A DNA stretch of 64,000 bases from Diphasiastrum complanatum (GCA_029204225.1 MU831567.1:1-64000), one strand, 5' to 3'. Numbered from the stretch's first letter, positions 44,545-56,800 are shown. Program-made: numbers and translations. The notes: generated from the letters alone by a model not told the origin.

Positions 44545-47091
44545 GGATGCTTCATCATCACTATTGAAAACTTTTACATTTTGCTCCATAGGAGTTTCTA
44601 CTCCTTTACAATCTTTCACTTCAAACTTTACTAAGATAGAAGAAGCATATTTGGATTGACAAATAAAACTCAAATCTTTGCCTCTTGAAACTTATATTCC
44701 TAATATGAAATGAAGATTACCAAGATCCACCATCTTAAACTCCTTAAACATTGCTACTTTCACTTCTTGTATACCATTAAGATCATTTCCACTAAGGATA
44801 ATGTCATCAACATACAAAATGAGAATAATGATCTTACCATCATTAAATATTAAGTACAAAGAAGGATCATAAGCACTTACAACAAACTTAACAAAGTTCA
44901 AGAAGGTATTCAACCTAGAGTACCAAGCTCTAGGTGCTTGCTTAAGCCCATAAAGGCTTCTTAGCAACAAACACACTTTTTCCTCTTGATCTTCTTTGAT
45001 GAAGCCCTCGGATTGCCTCATGAGAATCTCCTCTTCCAAATATCCATTGAAAAAAGCATTAGTCACATCAAGTTAAAATAGAGGCCAATTGAAAGTAGTT
45101 GCAAGAGAAATTATCAACCTTATGGAAACTAGCTTAGCAATAGGAGCAAAAGTTTCATCAAAATCTACTCCCTTGGTTTGCAAGAACCCCTTTGCCACTA
45201 GCCTTGCCTTTTGTTTGTTGATGCTCCCATCTTGATTGTATTTCAATTTATAGATCCATTTGCACTCAAGTGGCTGTCTTCCTTGAGGAAGATCCACAAG
45301 CTTCCATGTATGATTCTCCATAAGAGCATCATACTCTTTTTGCGTGGCATCCCTCCATTCTTGTGACTCCATAGCTTCTTCAAAGCAACTTGGCTCATCA
45401 AACATAGAAGTTAGAAAAGTGTAAGAGGTAAGTGAATGTAGATCTTTCCTTTGTTCACCTTTGTCAACATAGGTGAGCCTTGAGAGCTCAGCCTTCCTTC
45501 TTGTAGATCTCCTTGGACTCCCTCGGATCTTGAGATGGATCTTCAAGATCCTGATCACATATAGGCTCCTCCTCAAACCTTACAAGATCCTTGACATAAG
45601 ATGGATTAGAAGCTTTCACATTCAACTTGTAGTAGTTACCTTCATCAAAAGTAACATCTTTACTCACTAAAATCTTCTTAGTGATTGGATTAAAGACTCT
45701 ATATCCCTTGCTATTTTCAGCATAACCAACAAAGATCCCTTTTATAGAAGTAGGATCATCCTTTTTTCTTGTATCTAATGCTTGAAAAACATAGCAAGTA
45801 GCTCCAAAAATTCTTAGATCTTTAAGATTCGGCTTCTTACAAAATAGAGCCTTATAAGATGTTATGCCTCCAATGGGCTTACATGGCAATCTATTACACA
45901 AATAAGTTGCACAAATAATAGCCTCTCCCCAAAAGGACTTAGGTAGAGATGCATCTATCCTTAAAGCCTTAGCACACTCACATAGTGTTCTATTCATCCT
46001 CTCAGCTATACCATTTTGTTGAGGACTATAAGTACATGTAAGTTCTCTCTTAATGCCATTGGATTTACAAAACTCTATCATCTTGGTGGAGATATACTCT
46101 CCACCATTATCACTTCTCAATACTTTAATTCTAGCATCAAGTTCATTTTCAACTAGAGTTTTGAGCTTAACAAAAGCTTCAAACACTTTACTTTTGGAAT
46201 CCAAAAGCTCAATCCAAGTGTATCTAGAGTAATCATCAATAAAAGATACATACATAGATGCACCTCCATTAGATTCTTGAGAAAAAGAGTGCACATCACT
46301 ATGAATAAGATCTAATGCTTTTGTAGATCTAGTGGAAGAGATATCAAAAGGTAGCTTGTGTGCCTTTGAGAGGCTACAAGCTTCACAGCTTTTTTCACAC
46401 TTTGAGAGTGTCTTTGGAAGGCCGAGAGCAAGATCCTTGGTGCATAGCATCTCCTTAGATTTGGAGTTGTGGTGGCCCAACCTCTTATGCCAAAGCTCCA
46501 CTTGATTGAGCTCCTCCTTCACTATGTTCACACTTTTAAGAAAAACATTAGCATCAAGCTTAAAAAGCCTTCCGTGCTTGAATCCCTTTACAATGCAAGT
46601 ATTATTCATCATTATGGAGCAAACACCTTGCTTAAAATGGACATCTAAGTCATCATCCATCAATTGTCCTACACTTAACAAATTCTTAGTGAGTGTAGGA
46701 ACATAGAGTACATTATCACGATCTACTCTTTTAGAGGATCCAAGACTTAAGGGAATAGTTCCCACTACATCTAATCTACATTCTTGATCACTTGTTGTTA
46801 GAATAGACTTTTTACAACCTACAAAAGGTACAAGAGTTGAGAAAAATCCTTTTTGAATGTCATGTGGGAACTAGCCCCACCATCAATCCACCATGTGTCA
46901 TTGGAGTAGCTCTTTGATGTTGATGTAGAAGCCATCAAGGATGAATCCACTTCATCCTCATCTTCCTCAAGAGTGAGGTTGCCTTGTTTGCTCTCTCCTT
47001 GTGAATTCTTCTTCTTGAAACACTCGGATGCAAAGTGCCCCTTCTTTCCTAAAATGCTGCTCTCTTGAATCTCACTAGACTCAAGAAGCAA
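44545..47091 (-). pseudogene. Copia pol (protease, integrase, RT), well preserved
   Basis: Leftward from 47091: a knuckle remnant (KKGHFASEC, with both leading cysteines replaced) and protease text WWIDGGASSHMT. The 425-residue frame 46765-45488 holds pre-integrase (ELWHKRLGHHN, CEKSCEACSLSKAH) and the integrase core (DLIHSDVHSFS, FIDDYSRYTW, LRSDNGGEY, SPQQNGIAERMNRTL). RT follows in 45576-45073 and 45066-44692, with HKARL-type text KARLVAKGFLQTKGVDFDET, KQAPRAWYSRLN and an intact ILYVDDIILSGN. A stop at 45073 replaces the usual Gln in WPLHQLDV. The connector ends near 44545, where the element is truncated before RNase H. Gag is almost entirely missing. Confidence 0.92.
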
Positions 47092-47586
47092 GATCTATAA
47101 TGATCTTGAACTCAAAAAGATTTGGGAAAGTGTATTCTACAAAATCTATTCACTTAGAACCTAGGATTTGATTTTTGGAAGTGCCAATGCCTTCCTATGG
47201 TGTTTAGAATTTTTAGTTTCAATCTTGAACTAAAAACATAAGCCTCAAACTCTCTCACAAGGATTTGTAGGTTTAATAAGATTCTAACACCATTTACACA
47301 TCAAATGTTTAATGGAAACAATGGTTTTTCATAAGCACATCACTAGTTTCACTCTACACAACTTGTTTGAAGCTCAAATATTGAAAAAACACAAAGTTTT
47401 GGTGAAAGTACAACTCCAGCAGCCTCTCACACGTGTGAGAAGTACATCTAAACTTTACACACTAATCTAAACCTCAACATCACAAGTAAAGTATTAGAAA
47501 CGATTGCCCTCCTTCAAAGTGACTCTAGCACCAATGCTTTCACCAAAATGAAGACTTTTGGATCATCAACTAAGCTCTTTGACTTG

Positions 47587-47598
47587 GCTCTGATACTG
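47587..47598 (-). promoter_or_regulatory. Primer-binding site, tRNA-Met type, of the Copia element
   Basis: GCTCTGATACTG on the plus strand, two bases away from the complement of TGGTATCAGAGC, immediately beside the LTR. Confidence 0.7.
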
Positions 47599-48140
47599 TG
47601 TCAAATTTCAGAGTTTATGGACTGAAATTGATCTACAAATGATCACAAAGAGTGATTGGTAGCTTGGGATCTTGATCTATATCAAGATCAGCTTCCAAAT
47701 CTAGCTTCTACTTGACAATCTTTGTCATTCCAAGCAAGAACAATAAAAAAAGATGATCCACGGCTTCACATGTGTGAAGTACAGCTACTGTACGGCTTGA
47801 TAACAGAGAAATAGTTTACTTATCATTTACAAAACATTCATCCACAAAGAGAGTGCTTAAGAGAGTCAAAACACAATGATAGCTACACAAACCAAGATTT
47901 TTCATCATTAGCTCAAAAATGGATCCATCATGGATCAAGTACAAAATCACCATAATCTATCTCTAAGCTGCATCCAGCACGTGTAGGACAGGTCATTGTA
48001 CTTATCCATATCCACTTTGGATAAGATCTATCAAGTCAGCCACATCATCCATTGGTGGTTTGTGTTGACCTTCTAGATTCCTATAATTTAGGAGATGCCA
48101 TATTAGACTCAAATGAAAGCTAATCAAAATAGATCTGACA
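47599..48140 (-). repeat. Copia 5' LTR (542 bp)
   Basis: TGTCAAATTTCAGAG...AGATCTGACA. The ends TGTCAAAT / ATCTGACA form a near-perfect inverted repeat. It contains CTTCACATGTGTGAAG near 47764 and a nearby TACAGCTACTGTAC. It is related to the LTR at 1438. The 3' LTR of this element was not found because the element is truncated at 44545. Confidence 0.8.
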
Positions 48141-48159
48141 CCTAACTCCTATAATTTAG

Positions 48160-48333
48160 ACATTCCTCATTATGATTATGGTATTCCTATGCAGCTATAG
48201 TTGGGAGGGGATTTGCAGCAAAGCTCTCATGTTTGCTTGTTGATCTATGTACATTTGCTTGAGATTAATAAAGTGACAGATTTGTTGGGTAATTCTGTGT
48301 ATTTACTTAGGGTTTGTGAGCTTGTGTGCAACA
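48160..48333 (+). repeat. Chromovirus 5' LTR, truncated to its last 174 bp
   Basis: CATTCCTCATTATGATTATG onward matches the end of the LTR at 52852-53541, finishing GTGTGCAACA. The missing left part ends next to the Copia LTR, so Copia insertion or deletion removed it. Confidence 0.88.
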
Positions 48334-48335
48334 TT

Positions 48336-48347
48336 TGGTATCAGAGC
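48336..48347 (+). promoter_or_regulatory. Primer-binding site, initiator tRNA-Met
   Basis: Exact TGGTATCAGAGC two bases after the 5' LTR end. Confidence 0.92.
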
Positions 48348-48896
48348 AGTTACTTTCAAGACTTGTGTGGGATTTGGCATCTTCAATTAGGGTTTGGAGC
48401 ATTCTTGGAGAGCCAGCGCCCTACTGTAGGTGATCTGTTGGTAGGTTTGGAGCCCATAAGATAGCAGATTGAAGCCCTATGGTGGATTGCTGATCTTCTG
48501 GCAGCCTTTAAGCATTTTCTACTACGCGGCTTGATTATTCTCTTCGATTTTGTAAAAACCTAGCCCACATAGGATTTGTAAATTTGTTTGTAACTTCTTC
48601 AATACTCAGTATTTTTCAGACCTGTCAATTGCAATAAGCTTCTTGTGGTAGGTCGCTAGTAGGGTAAGGCTTTTCGCCTTCTGATTCGGTGATCATCCAT
48701 AGGTTTTTGCCAATTGTCAGTTTAAAACCCTAGTTTGCTGGTTTTTGGAGAAGAAGAGTCTATGTGTAGTTAGAACTTGGCTATAGGAGATCTATTCTAT
48801 TCAGCTCTTCTAGGAGTTCAGGGCAACTTATCTGTGTAGTGATTTGAGGTGCTGAGAGCTTGGTTTTGCTTTGTTTATGCTACCTATTTTTCTGCT

Positions 48897-49830
48897 ATGG
48901 CATCCGCAAGCAACACCAGTCAAGACTCACAGAGATTAGATGTTGTATGTTCCAAGGTGGATACTATCGAAACTACTCTTAAGCTGATTTTGGAGCAACT
49001 CAAAGGTATAGGGGTTAGCGTTCCTAAGAGAGTCAGTGGTACAACTATGGAAGTAGAAAGACATTGTCAACGGGCCATGAAGCTGAGTTGGGATTTCGAA
49101 AGAGAAAGCTACCTACTATCAAAGATTTAAAACCTCCGAAGTTCACTGGAGCAGTATCTATGAGAACTACTGATGCCGTTGAGTAGTGGTTGCAAAAGTG
49201 GGAGAAAGCATTCCAGATGTGTGGCATAGACGATGAAACTGAGATGATTGCTGAAGCCACATATTGTTTTCAAGAGTCAGCACAAAGGTGGTGGAGGAAG
49301 GTGGAAAAGGATGACCTAGTTCCAACCACATGGGAGGCATTCCGGCAATTGTTTGCGCAAAACTGGGTGCCTATGGATGAAGACAACAGAGCCATGCAAC
49401 AAAGGTCTTATTTGAAGCAGGGTAACTTGAGCGTGTAGGATTATGCAAACAAGTACAAGAGGCTTTGTTACACATTTCTCAAGAAGTTCCTATGTACATG
49501 TTTGTATTATGAAGATGGAAAAAAAGGCCCGGATCTTGTTGCGGTAGCTGGTACAAGTGGTTAGCAACCTTGGGGACGCAAGGGCAAATGGAACAAAAAG
49601 AGAAAGTTTGAAGGTCAAACCAATCAGTGGCAAGCTCGGGGTGACCAAAGGAAGAAGGGTGCAGGGGCTCCAAAAGGCAAAGGGTTGTATGGGCAGCCCA
49701 ATGCTCAAAAAGGGTCAGCGTCCTTCAATGTTGTCGCCTCAGGACCAAGAATGTGCAAAGAGGGAGAACCTCTGTTTTGGATGTTTGGGACACCATGGGT
49801 GGAAGGAATGTCCATGAAACTTGATGCGGA
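48897..49830 (+). pseudogene. Chromovirus gag, frameshifted
   Basis: It starts at ATG 48897 (MASASNTSQDSQRLDVV) with a helical N-terminus. The capsid is in another frame (WLQKWEKAFQMCGIDDETEM, CFQESAQRWWRKVEKDDLVP, TWEAFRQLFAQNWVP). A basic linker follows (RKGKWNKKRKFEGQTNQW), then the knuckle CFGCLGHHGWKEC (C-x2-C-x3-H-x4-C). A stop at 49435 and frame changes make it inactive. It precedes the protease without a gap. Confidence 0.85.
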
Positions 49831-50232
49831 CCGCATATAATCTTCAGGTGGATCAGATGAACCAGGGTGATGACCCTATGACAGTGGAAGAGATTGAGTA
49901 GGAAGCCAATCTAGATGTTCCACACCTCATGAATGTTTCGGTGGTCAGGAGAGTGGACATGGCTCCACCAACGCTTTTGTCAAAATCGGCTCACTAAGGG
50001 TATCAATTTCCTAATACTTCTCTTATTGTTATGCGAGGACAGCTGTGTGGTAGAGATGTTCAAGTTCTATTTGACACTGGGTCCTCTCATAATGTGTTGA
50101 ATTCAACTTTGGTACGGATGTTAGGTGTGAATACTCAACCATCCTAGTACCAGTACACAGTGGAAATGGCTGATGAAAAGGGTACAGAGATTTGGGATAA
50201 GCGGGTTGTGGGCATTCCACTAACTGTACAAG
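49831..50232 (+). pseudogene. Chromovirus protease
   Basis: The frame continuing from the knuckle carries VQVLFDTGSSHNVLN, with the D-T-G catalytic aspartate at 50072-50074. It contains stops at 49815, 49899 and 49996. Text leading to FDVVLG at 50260 links it to the RT frame. Confidence 0.8.
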
Positions 50233-51540
50233 TTGGATTTTGAAATAACACGGCTTGCGTGGTTTGATGTGGTGTTGGGCATTTGTTGGCACACGATGCG
50301 GAAGCCACACATAGCCTGGGATAGTCATGTGTATGAGTTCCAGTTTGATGGTGTGATGCATTCCCTTTGTGGTGAGCGGGATGTGCCTCCTGGACCGCTT
50401 GTTTCAGCTACGCAGTTGCGTAGGATCCGTTGTGAGTACATGTGTGTTTGCTTTCTACTTGATATGTCTACTAATACTAGTCAGAGTAGCATGCAGTGTG
50501 TGCAAACCAGTACTATTGCTAATTTGGATCAAGAAATTAGGAGAGAGTTTTCAGATGTGTTCATAGATGATCTTCCATCTGTTTTACCTCCTAAGAGGAA
50601 TATTGAACATAAGATTGAATTAATACCCGTATCATGTCCTGTCAATAGACGTCCTTACAGAATAAGTCTTAAGGAGGAAGAGGAAGTGAGACGGATGGTC
50701 GATGATTATCTGGCCAAGGGGCAGATACGACCTAGTTATTCCCCTTTTGCCTCTCCGATCATTCTTGTAAGAAAGAAGGATGGATCATGGCATATGTGTG
50801 TGGATTATCAAGGTTTGAACAAGATAACTGTTAAACATCGATATCCTATGCCACATATAGATGATTTGCTTGATGCCTTGTCAGGTGCCACTGTGTTCAG
50901 TAAAATAGACCTGAAGAGTGGATACCATCAGGTTAGAGTTCGTGAAGATGTACACAAGACTGCCTTCAGAACTTGGTTCGGTCACTATGAGTATCTTGTA
51001 ATGCCATTTGGATTGACTAATGCCCCAACTACATTCATGATGATGATGAATGATGTGCTCAGACCATATATGGGTAAATTTGTCGTAAACTTTGTTGATG
51101 ACATTCTGACTTACAGTGCAGGTGAGGTCAAGCATATGGCTCACCTTAGGACTGTGTTGTCTACTTTGAGCGAGAACACTTTGTTTGCCAATAGTAAAAA
51201 AAGTGAATTATTTAAAAAGGAGATTGAGTATCTTGGTCATGTAGTGTCTGCTGATGGAGTAAGGCCAGATCCTAAGAAGGTTGCTGTGATCGTTGCGTGG
51301 CCTGTGCCAGCTGATTTGACAGCACTCCGTTCTTTTCTTGGATTGGCAGTATTCTATAGAAAATAGGTTAAGAAATACTCCTATATTGCAGCACCTTTGA
51401 CTGATTTGACTCAAAAGAATAGATTTGGTGAGTGGACTGAACTGCAGCAAGCAAGCTTTGATCAGTTGAAGCAAGCTATTGCTGAGTGCGTCACTCTAAA
51501 GATTTTAGACCCTCAAAAGCCCTATGTTATAGAAATTCCG
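50233..51540 (+). pseudogene. Chromovirus reverse transcriptase, RNase H deleted
   Basis: The 377-residue frame has EFSDVFIDDLPSVLPPKRNI, GQIRPSYSPFASPIILVRKK, DGSWHMCVDYQGLNKITVKH, FSKIDLKSGYHQVRV, MPFGLTNAPTTFMMMMN and the catalytic box FVDD. The thumb and connector follow (LGHVVSADGVRPDPKKV, SFLGLAVFYRK, one stop, then DPQKPYVIEI). At about 51540 the sequence jumps to tether/integrase text. The RNase H domain (about 120 residues) is therefore missing, and the element could not be autonomous. Confidence 0.9.
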
Positions 51541-51549
51541 CAAGGCTCT

Positions 51550-52839
51550 TATTCCAGCTTGTGAGGCGCTGCGAAAGAGGATCTTGCATCTCTGTCACGA
51601 TAGCCCTAGTGCTGGTCATCCTGGTGTGGATAGGACCTATGAGTTGATACGACGTAACTTTTGGTGGTCAAGACTTAAGAAAGAAGTAAACCATTATGTG
51701 ACACATTGTTTAATAAGGCTGAAAGGATTAAAGTGCCTGGATTATTACGCCCGTTACCTATACCAGAGGGGAGATGAGAGAGTATTTCCATGGATTTTAT
51801 TACATGTTTACCGCATACGCAGCAGCAACATAATGCTATCCTAGTTGTGGTTGACAAACTCACGAAAATGGCTCATTTTATTCCAACTAGTAATAAGATT
51901 GATGCACCTGGTACGGCTGATTTGTTTATACAGCATGTATTCAGACTTCATGGATTACCTAGATCCATTGTGTCTGATAGGGATTCTCGTTTTACTGGCA
52001 ATTTTTGGACGGTAGTATTTGAGAAGTTAGAGGTGCAGTTGGGAATGAGTAGTTCTGATCATCCTGAAACAAATGGACAGACTGAGAGAGTTAACCAAAC
52101 CTTGGAAGACATGCTTAGGGCGTATGTGAGTGAAAGGCAAACGCAATGGGAATGTTATCTACCATTGTTGGAGTTTGCCTATAATGATAAAAAGAATGCA
52201 TCTACGAAGATGAGTCCTTTCGAGCTAAATTATGGTTTTAGACCAGCCAGTCCAGTTACTATAGGTATGCCTCATAAGACACCTAGTGCTATGGAATTTC
52301 TAACTCACATGCAACAGATGTTAGAGTTAGCTAAGGAAAATGTAAAAGTGGCAATGGATCGGGCAAAGATATATGTTGATTTGGATCGTACGCCAAGAGA
52401 GTTCGAGGAAGGAGATATGGTATTTCTTAGGATTCCAAAGGACTCGAAAACCCTAAAGACAAGGAAGTGTTATAAGTTGTCACCTAGATATTGTGGACCT
52501 TGGAAAATTGTTAAAAAGATTAATAGTGTTGCTTATGAATTGGATTTGCTTGTTGGTTGTAAGGTTCATCCTGTTTTTCATGTTTCACACTTAAAGAAGG
52601 TTTTACATGATGGTGATAACTTGTTGGCTGATGGCCTTGTATTGTTTCAGGAGCATGGGGAGTTGATGCATGGACCAGCGAGAGTATTGGACCGGAGGCA
52701 TAGACGGTTGCGGAATCGTTTGCTCTGTGAGTACTTGGTTGCATGGCATGGACGACCTCTCAGTGATGCTACCTGGGAGACCGCGCATGGGTTGCATGCA
52801 CAGTATCCAGACTTTGTCATCGAGGACGATGTCATCTGA
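51550..52839 (+). pseudogene. Chromovirus integrase with chromodomain
   Basis: The zinc region ALRKRILHLCHDSPSAGHPG and NFWWSRLKKEVNHYVTHC is in the frame 51584-51844. After a frameshift, 51790-52839 gives the catalytic core (DFITCLP, VVVDKLTKMAHF, IVSDRDSRFTGNFW, ETNGQTERVNQTLED; D, D and E all present). The GPY/F-type module follows (LSPRYCGPWKIVKKINSVAY). The end is a chromodomain (RLLCEYLVAWHGRPLSDATW), which in this group directs integration to particular chromatin. This last 349-residue frame is intact. Confidence 0.93.
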
Positions 52840-52851
52840 GGAGGGAAGGGA
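52838..52851 (+). promoter_or_regulatory. Polypurine tract of the chromovirus
   Basis: GAGGAGGGAAGGGA directly after the chromodomain stop and directly before TGTCACATG, the LTR start. Confidence 0.85.
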
Positions 52852-53541
52852 TGTCACATGTACTTTGAATCCCTTTGCCCAATGTATGGTACATTGTAAT
52901 TATTAAATTGTAAATGGCTAAGTCACCGGCTTGTGGAGACAATTGTAAATTGCAATGTAAATATTTGTTATAGTGACTAAATACGAGATGGCCAAGGGGG
53001 TACTGGGTCTCATGAGAGTCTACTGGATTGACCTCCTAAAAAGTAGGAAGGGTTGACTGGTCAACATGACACGTGTCACATGCTCACTGGGACACTTGGT
53101 CCAGTGCATGAGTGACACTTGTCAGACGGTCAATGGACGGGCCAACGAGACGTGTCATATGCTCACTGGGACACTTGGTCCAATGCATGAGTGACACATG
53201 TCAGACTCTCCACCTACTAGCTTGCCTATGTGTCAGGGTACTGCCAAATGGCAAGTGTCGGCTGTGCATGGAGTTTGCCATGTGTCGACGTTAGGATGTG
53301 TCAGGGTTAAGGGGTGCTTGAGGGGATATAGGGTGAGCCTTGTCAGGCATTCCTCATTATGATTATGGTATTCCTATGTAGCTATGGTTGGGCGGAGACT
53401 TGCAGCAGAGCTGTCATGTTTGCTTGTTGATCTATGTACGTTTGCTTGTTGATCTATGTACGTTTGCTTGAGATTAATAAAGTGACGGCTTGCTGGGTAA
53501 TTCTGTGTATTTACTTAGGGTTTGTGAGCTTGTGTGCAACA
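52852..53541 (+). repeat. Chromovirus 3' LTR (690 bp)
   Basis: TGTCACATGTACTTTG...GTGTGCAACA. It contains a tandem pair of about 80 bp (53067-53225, with GCTCACTGGGACACTTGGTC twice). A direct duplication of GTTTGCTTGTTGATCTATGT near 53418-53455 is present only once in the 5' LTR. Confidence 0.9.
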
Positions 53542-53814
53542 CCTACCTACCCTCAAACAATGGATCCATACATCAACAGCCCTCGGGGGCTTCTCTCAAC
53601 TAATGACGTAATGCCACATGTCTTTTATCACTCCTCACTAATGCTACTAGTCAATGTTAACTTTTGAGAAAACTCCCATTTGCAATGCAATACACATATG
53701 GTGCATGCATGCATGGACACTCTATCCATTACCAGGAACCCAAGCCAACCAAACCAAAACAAAGCAAAGCAATAAAGCAAAGCAAAGCATCAGCAAGAGG
53801 AGGAGGCAGCAGCT
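53542..53814 (+). promoter_or_regulatory. Promoter/5' UTR region of the PDF-PPR gene
   Basis: Only about 270 bp separate the retroelement LTR from the proposed ATG at 53815. The last part is purine-rich (AAAGCAAAGCAATAAAGC, GAGGAGGAGGCAGC), as in a 5' UTR. No clear TATA box was seen. The LTR may supply promoter activity; this is inference. Confidence 0.4.
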
Positions 53815-56800
53815 ATGGCAGCATCAGCGGAAGCAGCAGCAACAGGAAGTTCATGCTTTTTGACTTGCAACCCAACTCCCCATCATCATTTCTTCTGCCT
53901 CTTCCATTCCGATCCTTCTCCCCTCAGAATAAGAAATACCCTTATCACAAATGCATACGCCCTTTCATCCTCTAATTCCCTCACTTTCCCTACTACTACT
54001 AGTACTACTTCTTCCTCTTCCTCTTCTGGTCCTCGTCCTTCCATGGCCGTGGCAGCAGAAAGCTCGATGAACAGAGGCTCGGAGGAGGAACGTGAGAGTT
54101 TAGCTCCGCTCTTCTTTTGGTTTATGTTGCTTTTTCTTCTTCTTCTTCTAACTGGTTTGGCGTGATGGGCTGCTAATACGCCTGCGTGTTGTGTCACTCT
54201 CTGGTTTTGATTTGCTTGTTATGGGTTGGGTATTTGGTTGCAGGCCAAGCAGCCAGAGTAGCACGGCTCTGCCAGCAGTTCTTCTTGGATCCTTCGCAGT
54301 GGTGGGACAAAAGGTCTGTCAAGGTGAGTCACTGACTAGACTGACTCTTCACTTTGCGATGAGTTTGTTCCTTCAATGTGGTTAGCAGAGATGCTGAAAT
54401 CTACAGCCATGCTGCGTTTTTGATTACTTAAGTTCTGCATTTTGCCCGGTTCGGGTTTCTGCAGAAAATCCAAATTGCAATAATTACGCGCTGTACTGAG
54501 TAAATATCAGTTCGGAAAGGTGCTTAAATCATGGCTCTCATCAAGTTGGCTTAGGTTGATACCGGTTTCGCAGGAAAATTCTGAAGCCCCAGACTTCAAA
54601 CATAAGACTACTGAGAATGCATTGTGGATTAATGATAGGTTTAGCCCTTCTTGGCTGCAAGCAAAGCTTGTTAGTCTCACCCAGAAAACTCCGCCACCAC
54701 CATCGTCTTCTTATTCTATGTCGTCACCGTCTTCATCAAATTTCCATATCTCGTCTGGTGCAGGCGAAGCATTCAGAACAAACCAAGTTTGGGAGGAGTT
54801 CTTATCAGATCCTTCACAGTGGTGGGACAATAGGGATGATGATAGGGAAAACCTGTCAATACCTGTGGCATTCATTTATTCATACTTTGCAGCATATGAG
54901 GGGGATTTAGAAATTTTCATTTGGATTTGCGTAATAACTCAGTAGCTTGTTTTATAAGCATTGTTGGAATTTGTGGTTCAACTTTCAGCCTTGCTTCGAT
55001 GATTACAATGGGACTCTTTCAACAAATGTGATCATCTTTGACGATTGCAGTATACTCTCTTGCAAGAGTTGGGATTAATTCAGTAGACATGGTTGAAGTT
55101 ATTGATGCTCAGGTTGCGTGCTGTTATTTATTTCTCAGAGAAATTCAAGATTTCCCGACTTCAAACATAAGAATGCAACAAAGGCACTATGGATTCACAG
55201 TAGGCTCAATCCTCGTTGGATACATGCCAGGCTAGCTGCCATGGGACAAAGTCAAGAACACGGACAATCTGTAACAGAAATTTCCAGTATACGTCAAATA
55301 TTCTTAAATTCTACTTTTTAGGAGCATTGCTTGATTGAGGAGAGAGTTGAATTTTTGCAAATGTTTAACGCACATTCTTTAGTCATATTCTGCCAAAGTT
55401 CTGATGCATGCTGATTTTGCACATGCAGGCCGAGTAATTAGAATGGAACGGCTCTGGCAGGATTTTTTCTCAGATCCATCACAGTGGTGGGACAACAGAT
55501 TTATTAAGGTTTGGCTATCCACCTTAATACCTACTGAAGATGACTTGCAAACTGAGCTCGTGGGGATACTTTTGGATTGACTTCAGGCTTCACTTGCTTT
55601 GGCTAATCACTTTTGACTTGTGCCCAGTTTAACATTTTCTAATGCTGTTGTAGTACATGAAAATGATTGGTTACGGTAGTCATTTGCCCTAAAGTGAAGG
55701 CTGTGAAGCTATGTCTGCTGATCTGTGTCCTGTTATGTAGAGAAGTCCAAAGTACCCGGACTTTAAACATAAGAGTACACATGAGGGCCTATGGATTGAA
55801 AGTGGGCTGAACCCGCCCTGGATTAAAGCAAAGATGGCCACTGTGGAATTTGGCCAGATACAGTCTGGTTGTGGGTTGAGATCATGGTATGGGCTGAATC
55901 TTGATGTGGATTTGGAGCTCTAGGCTGAGAGTACTGCATGTATCTTTGTTCTTGCTCTTTCAAAAATTTTCATATTTCTTTCTGATCATCATATGAATGA
56001 TGTAGGATGCCCGACTCCTTTGGCAATGTTGATAATCTGAGTAAACTCTGCCAGGAGGGACGATTGAAAGAGGCACTGCATATAGTGGAGCTTATGGTCC
56101 AGCAAAGTACTCAAGCTCCAATAAATGTCTATGTTGGCCTTATGAAGGCGTGCGCCAAAAAAAAAGCCCTGGCGGAGTGCAAGCGAGTACATGCCCTCAT
56201 AGTCCTAAGTGGACTTGATTCAGACATATTCCTAGGAAACACCCTTGTTGATATGTATGCCAAGTGCGGGAGTGTGTTGGATGCACGCCAAGTATTCAAC
56301 TCAATGCGTGAACACAATTTGTTTTCTTGGACTGCTATCATCTCAGCGTATGGTGATCATGGACAAGGTCACGAGGCTATTAACCTATTTCAGCAGATGA
56401 AACAGACAGGCATAGAACCGGACAAGGTTGCATTTGTTGTTGTCTTAAAAGCTTGTGCCAGGATTGGATCCCTAGAACAGGGTGAACAGTTCCATTCCGA
56501 CACCATTGAGAGAGGGTTTGAGTCTGATGTGATTGTAGGGAACACCCTTGTTGATATGTATGCAAAATGTAGGTGCATAGAGCGTGCACGTCAGGTGTTC
56601 AACAAAATGAGTGGAAGAAATGTGTTTTCATGGAGTGTGATGATTGCAGGATATGCACAACAAGGGCTTGGCAAGGAGGCCCTTGCTTTGTATGAACAAA
56701 TGAAACAGGAAGATGTGCAGCCAAACAATGTCACATATGTTGTTCTTCTAAATGCATGTGCCAGCATTGCAGCCCTGGAACAAGGCAAGCAGCTCCATTC

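Noticed and set aside
53886-54197. 103-residue minus-strand frame
   Set aside because: Antisense of the Ser/Thr-rich transit-peptide exon.
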